This document shows positions 5,607-6,707 of a stretch of DNA of 6,707 nucleotides, one piece after another. Location: contig DATKMP010000257.1 in assembly GCA_035541775.1 (NCBI GenBank), forward strand, positions 1-6,707. Direction: 5' to 3'. Each line of letters opens with the position of its first letter. Position 1 is the first letter of the stretch. A model generated the notes under the pieces. The model made no database searches, was not told the DNA's origin, and saw nothing but the letters and a program-made list of their open reading frames with translations. The stretch is from DATKMP01 sp035541775. Lineage in GTDB: Bacteria; Bacteroidota; Ignavibacteria; UBA10030. A program made the position numbers and the translations under genes.

Positions 5607-5649
5607 TGTTGTTTCTCCTTTACTTATGTTACTTTTTGTTTTCTTAACT

Positions 5650-5677
5650 GTTATACTTTTAACAACCGCCGTGCCAA
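5650..5677 (-). promoter_or_regulatory. Promoter of the hsp20 operon (sigma-70 type, overlapping sigma-54-like match)
   Basis: On the minus strand TTGGCA (5677-5672) and TATAAC (5655-5650) are 16 bases apart, each five of six matches to the sigma-70 consensus; the start would be near 5643 with a leader of about 37 bases. The same DNA at 5677-5661 reads TTGGCACGGCGGTTGTT, which matches the sigma-54 pattern YTGGCACGRNNNTTGCW except for T in place of the C of the -12 GC. Either or both may be used. Confidence 0.6.
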
Positions 5678-5829
5678 TTCAAAAACCGTTGATTTCAAAC
5701 GAAAATCGCCGCACTCAAAAAGATGCTTCGGCATTCTGTCAGTTCGTCTGCCATAATACGCGTTTCATAGACGGCGATGTGGCAGGAAGTATGAAATTAT
5801 TGCGGAACTATTTTTCCTTACGATGATAC

Positions 5830-5876
5830 GTGAATGATCATGGAAAAGGTGTGAATCTCTATGAGGATATGTGAAT
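5830..5876. repeat. Three phased GTGAAT boxes
   Basis: GTGAAT occurs at 5830-5835, 5851-5856 and 5871-5876, with start-to-start spacings of 21 and 20 bases, about two helical turns. They lie 220-270 bases upstream of the first hsp20 start and could be stacked sites for a regulator. The stretch 5678-5829 between them and the promoter shows no feature I can support. Confidence 0.35.
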
Positions 5877-5998
5877 TGTCAAGGAGAATTTAAATATGAA
5901 CCCAACCTCTCCGATCTCTTCAACTTGCCCACCGTGTGTTTGGCGGGTCGAAGCATAGGCGGATAAACCGAAGGCGGGTTGTAGCGATCGGACATGAG

Positions 5999-6048
5999 AA
6001 CCTTGTCAAAGTTATCCGAGCAAAAACTCTGTGAACTTTGACAAGGTT
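5999..6048. repeat. Long perfect inverted repeat
   Basis: AACCTTGTCAAAGTT (5999-6013) and AACTTTGACAAGGTT (6034-6048) are perfect 15-base arms around a 20-base centre that can add a short GAG/CTC stem (6018-6020 with 6027-6029). It would form a very stable hairpin in RNA or a cruciform in DNA. No gene lies close on the plus strand for it to terminate. Confidence 0.8.
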
Positions 6049-6144
6049 GCTTGTTCTTTCTTAGGAGTGTTCTTCCCGTGTCATGCTGAGCTTGTCGAAG
6101 CATAGGCGGATATTTTATTTTTTATTTTGTTCATAAACTTATCT

Positions 6145-6179
6145 AACCGCTCCGATCTCTCCAAGAGGTCGGATCGGTT
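6145..6179. repeat. Imperfect palindrome, CTCCGA repeat family
   Basis: Arms at 6145-6159 and 6165-6179 pair at 13 of 15 positions around a 5-base loop. The left arm is 18 of 20 identical to 5904-5923, which lacks its right arm, and related to 6256-6273. The two half copies look like broken or recombined elements. Confidence 0.65.
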
Positions 6180-6273
6180 ACTCCGGTTTACACGTTGCAG
6201 GTGACGGTTACATACCTGTTGTATTTGTTTTTCGCTTCCTCTTCGCTCTGCAACCAACCTCTCCGACCGCTCC

Positions 6274-6300
6274 GTAGGGGCGAGGTCACCTCGCCCCTAC
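6274..6300. repeat. REP-like GTAGGGGCGAGG palindrome
   Basis: GTAGGGGCGAGG (6274-6285) and CCTCGCCCCTAC (6289-6300) are perfect 12-base arms; T6286 and A6288 can extend the stem, leaving one loop base. It lies just past the stop of the secreted-protein gene. No U-run follows on the minus strand, so it is better viewed as a dispersed palindromic repeat that may stabilise the transcript end than as a standard terminator. Confidence 0.7.
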
Positions 6301-6306
6301 AAATAG

Positions 6307-6707
6307 TTATTTCAACAATAACATCTTTTTCGTCTCAACAAAATTTTTGTTAGAGCCATCTAATGAGGTTGCGGCGATACGATAAAAATACATTCCGCTT
6401 GCCAGGTTGCTTGCATTAAACATTACATTATAAGTGCCTTCCTCTTTTTCCTGATTCATAAGCGTCGATACTTCTCTTCCTAGTATATCATATACTTTTA
6501 ATGTGACGAACGATTTTGATGGAAGACTAAATGAAATAGTTGTAGTCGGGTTGAACGGATTAGGATAATTTTGTTTGATAAAATAATCATCAGGAATAGA
6601 TTGTATCTTATATTGAGCAGATTCATTTTGTAGTAACACACTTTGATTTCCCACATTTCCCGGAACATTTATACTTGCCGTCCCTGTGACACCGTATGCA
6701 TCTGTCA
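6307..6707 (-). CDS. Secreted protein with type IX secretion C-terminal sorting domain (C-terminal part)
   Basis: Only the last 132 residues are in the window; the frame is open through the right edge, so the GTG at 6654 is an internal codon, not a start. The first visible residues (TDAYGVTGTASINV) look like the last strand of an Ig-like or similar beta domain. After a linker comes the Por/type IX sorting domain: YPNPFNPTTTISFSLP (47-62), LKVYDILGREV (69-79), GMYFYRI (104-110) and the terminal KKMLLLK. In this family the domain takes the protein across the outer membrane and is usually cut off during surface attachment. The full protein should carry an N-terminal Sec signal off-window. Its enzymatic or adhesive role cannot be told. 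The gene is AT-richer than the chaperone genes. Confidence 0.9.
   Translation of the reverse strand, partial: TDAYGVTGTASINVPGNVGNQSVLLQNESAQYKIQSIPDDYFIKQNYPNPFNPTTTISFSLPSKSFVTLKVYDILGREVSTLMNQEKEEGTYNVMFNASNLASGMYFYRIAATSLDGSNKNFVETKKMLLLK

Larger units (their letters stand above)
5904..6300. repeat. Mosaic of intergenic palindromic repeats
   Basis: The interval is built from pieces of several repeat types and holds no credible gene. A CTCCGA-type unit (AACC[TG]CTCCGA) appears at 5904, 6145 and 6256. A hairpin related to the one at 4240-4271 is at 5924-5952. The 19 bases GTCGAAGCATAGGCGGATA occur at 5947-5965 and 6094-6112, the second preceded by the familiar TCATGCTGAGCTT repeat core. 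Large palindromes at 5999-6048, 6145-6179 and 6274-6300 are listed separately. Such elements are usually dispersed, non-coding and multi-copy. Confidence 0.75.

Noticed and set aside
5651..5734. Minus-strand 27-codon ORF (starts MPKHLFECGD) just upstream of the first hsp20 gene
   Set aside because: The composition is fairly protein-like, but there is no ribosome site and its end contains the hsp20 promoter. It may be a repeat fragment; not enough to call a gene.
5626..5826. Plus-strand 66-codon ORF starting with a hydrophobic, signal-peptide-like stretch
   Set aside because: It has no Shine-Dalgarno, runs antisense through the hsp20 promoter and leader, and its sequence after the hydrophobic start resembles no protein I know.
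5879..6103. Minus-strand 74-codon ORF beginning MLRQAQHD
   Set aside because: This start is the usual spurious translation of the TGAGCTTGTCGAAGCAT repeat, and the ORF lies wholly within the palindromic repeat mosaic.
1..6707. CRISPR array, tRNA, rRNA or insertion sequence
   Set aside because: No regularly spaced repeats with unique spacers, no cloverleaf or rRNA-like sequence and no transposase frame were seen on either strand.

Overview
The window looks like a chromosomal segment from the Bacteroidota/Chlorobiota side of the tree, most likely an Ignavibacteria-like organism. The best clue is the right-hand gene. It ends in a type IX secretion (Por) C-terminal sorting domain with the Tyr-Pro-Asn-Pro-Phe-Asn-Pro form of the motif that is common in Ignavibacteria and relatives. 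The lineage is inferred from motif style only. Every supported gene is on the minus strand, so transcription runs from high to low coordinates.

Right to left: (1) 6307-6707 is the C-terminal part of a secreted protein cut by the window edge. (2) 5607-6306 holds no convincing gene. It contains a mosaic of intergenic palindromic repeats (about 5900-6300), three evenly spaced GTGAAT boxes, and a strong promoter for the next genes. (3) 4300-5606 is an operon of three different small heat-shock proteins (Hsp20/alpha-crystallin). (4) 4015-4299 is a hairpin-rich gap with the dnaK leader. (5) 2056-4014 is a complete dnaK (Hsp70). Together, (3) and (5) form a proteostasis cluster: Hsp20 oligomers hold unfolding proteins and the Hsp70 machine refolds them. 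dnaJ and grpE are not in the window.

(6) 1321-1858 is a compact two-gene DUF2442-DUF4160 module with an 8-bp gene overlap, a TTG start and its own strong promoter overlapped by a small palindrome. Near-identical 31-bp terminator hairpins lie on both sides of it. (7) 54-1106 is an AT-rich gene for a complete eukaryotic-type protein kinase. Its stop codon overlaps the start of another reading frame that is still open at the left window edge, so the kinase is probably the first or an early gene of an accessory operon continuing outside the window.

The core genes are ordinary. The less explained parts are the kinase plus its coupled unknown partner, the hairpin-bracketed DUF pair, the promoter architecture of the hsp20 operon, and the repeat mosaic. 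Nothing here proves a new system. The kinase operon is the best candidate, but its decisive part is off the left edge.
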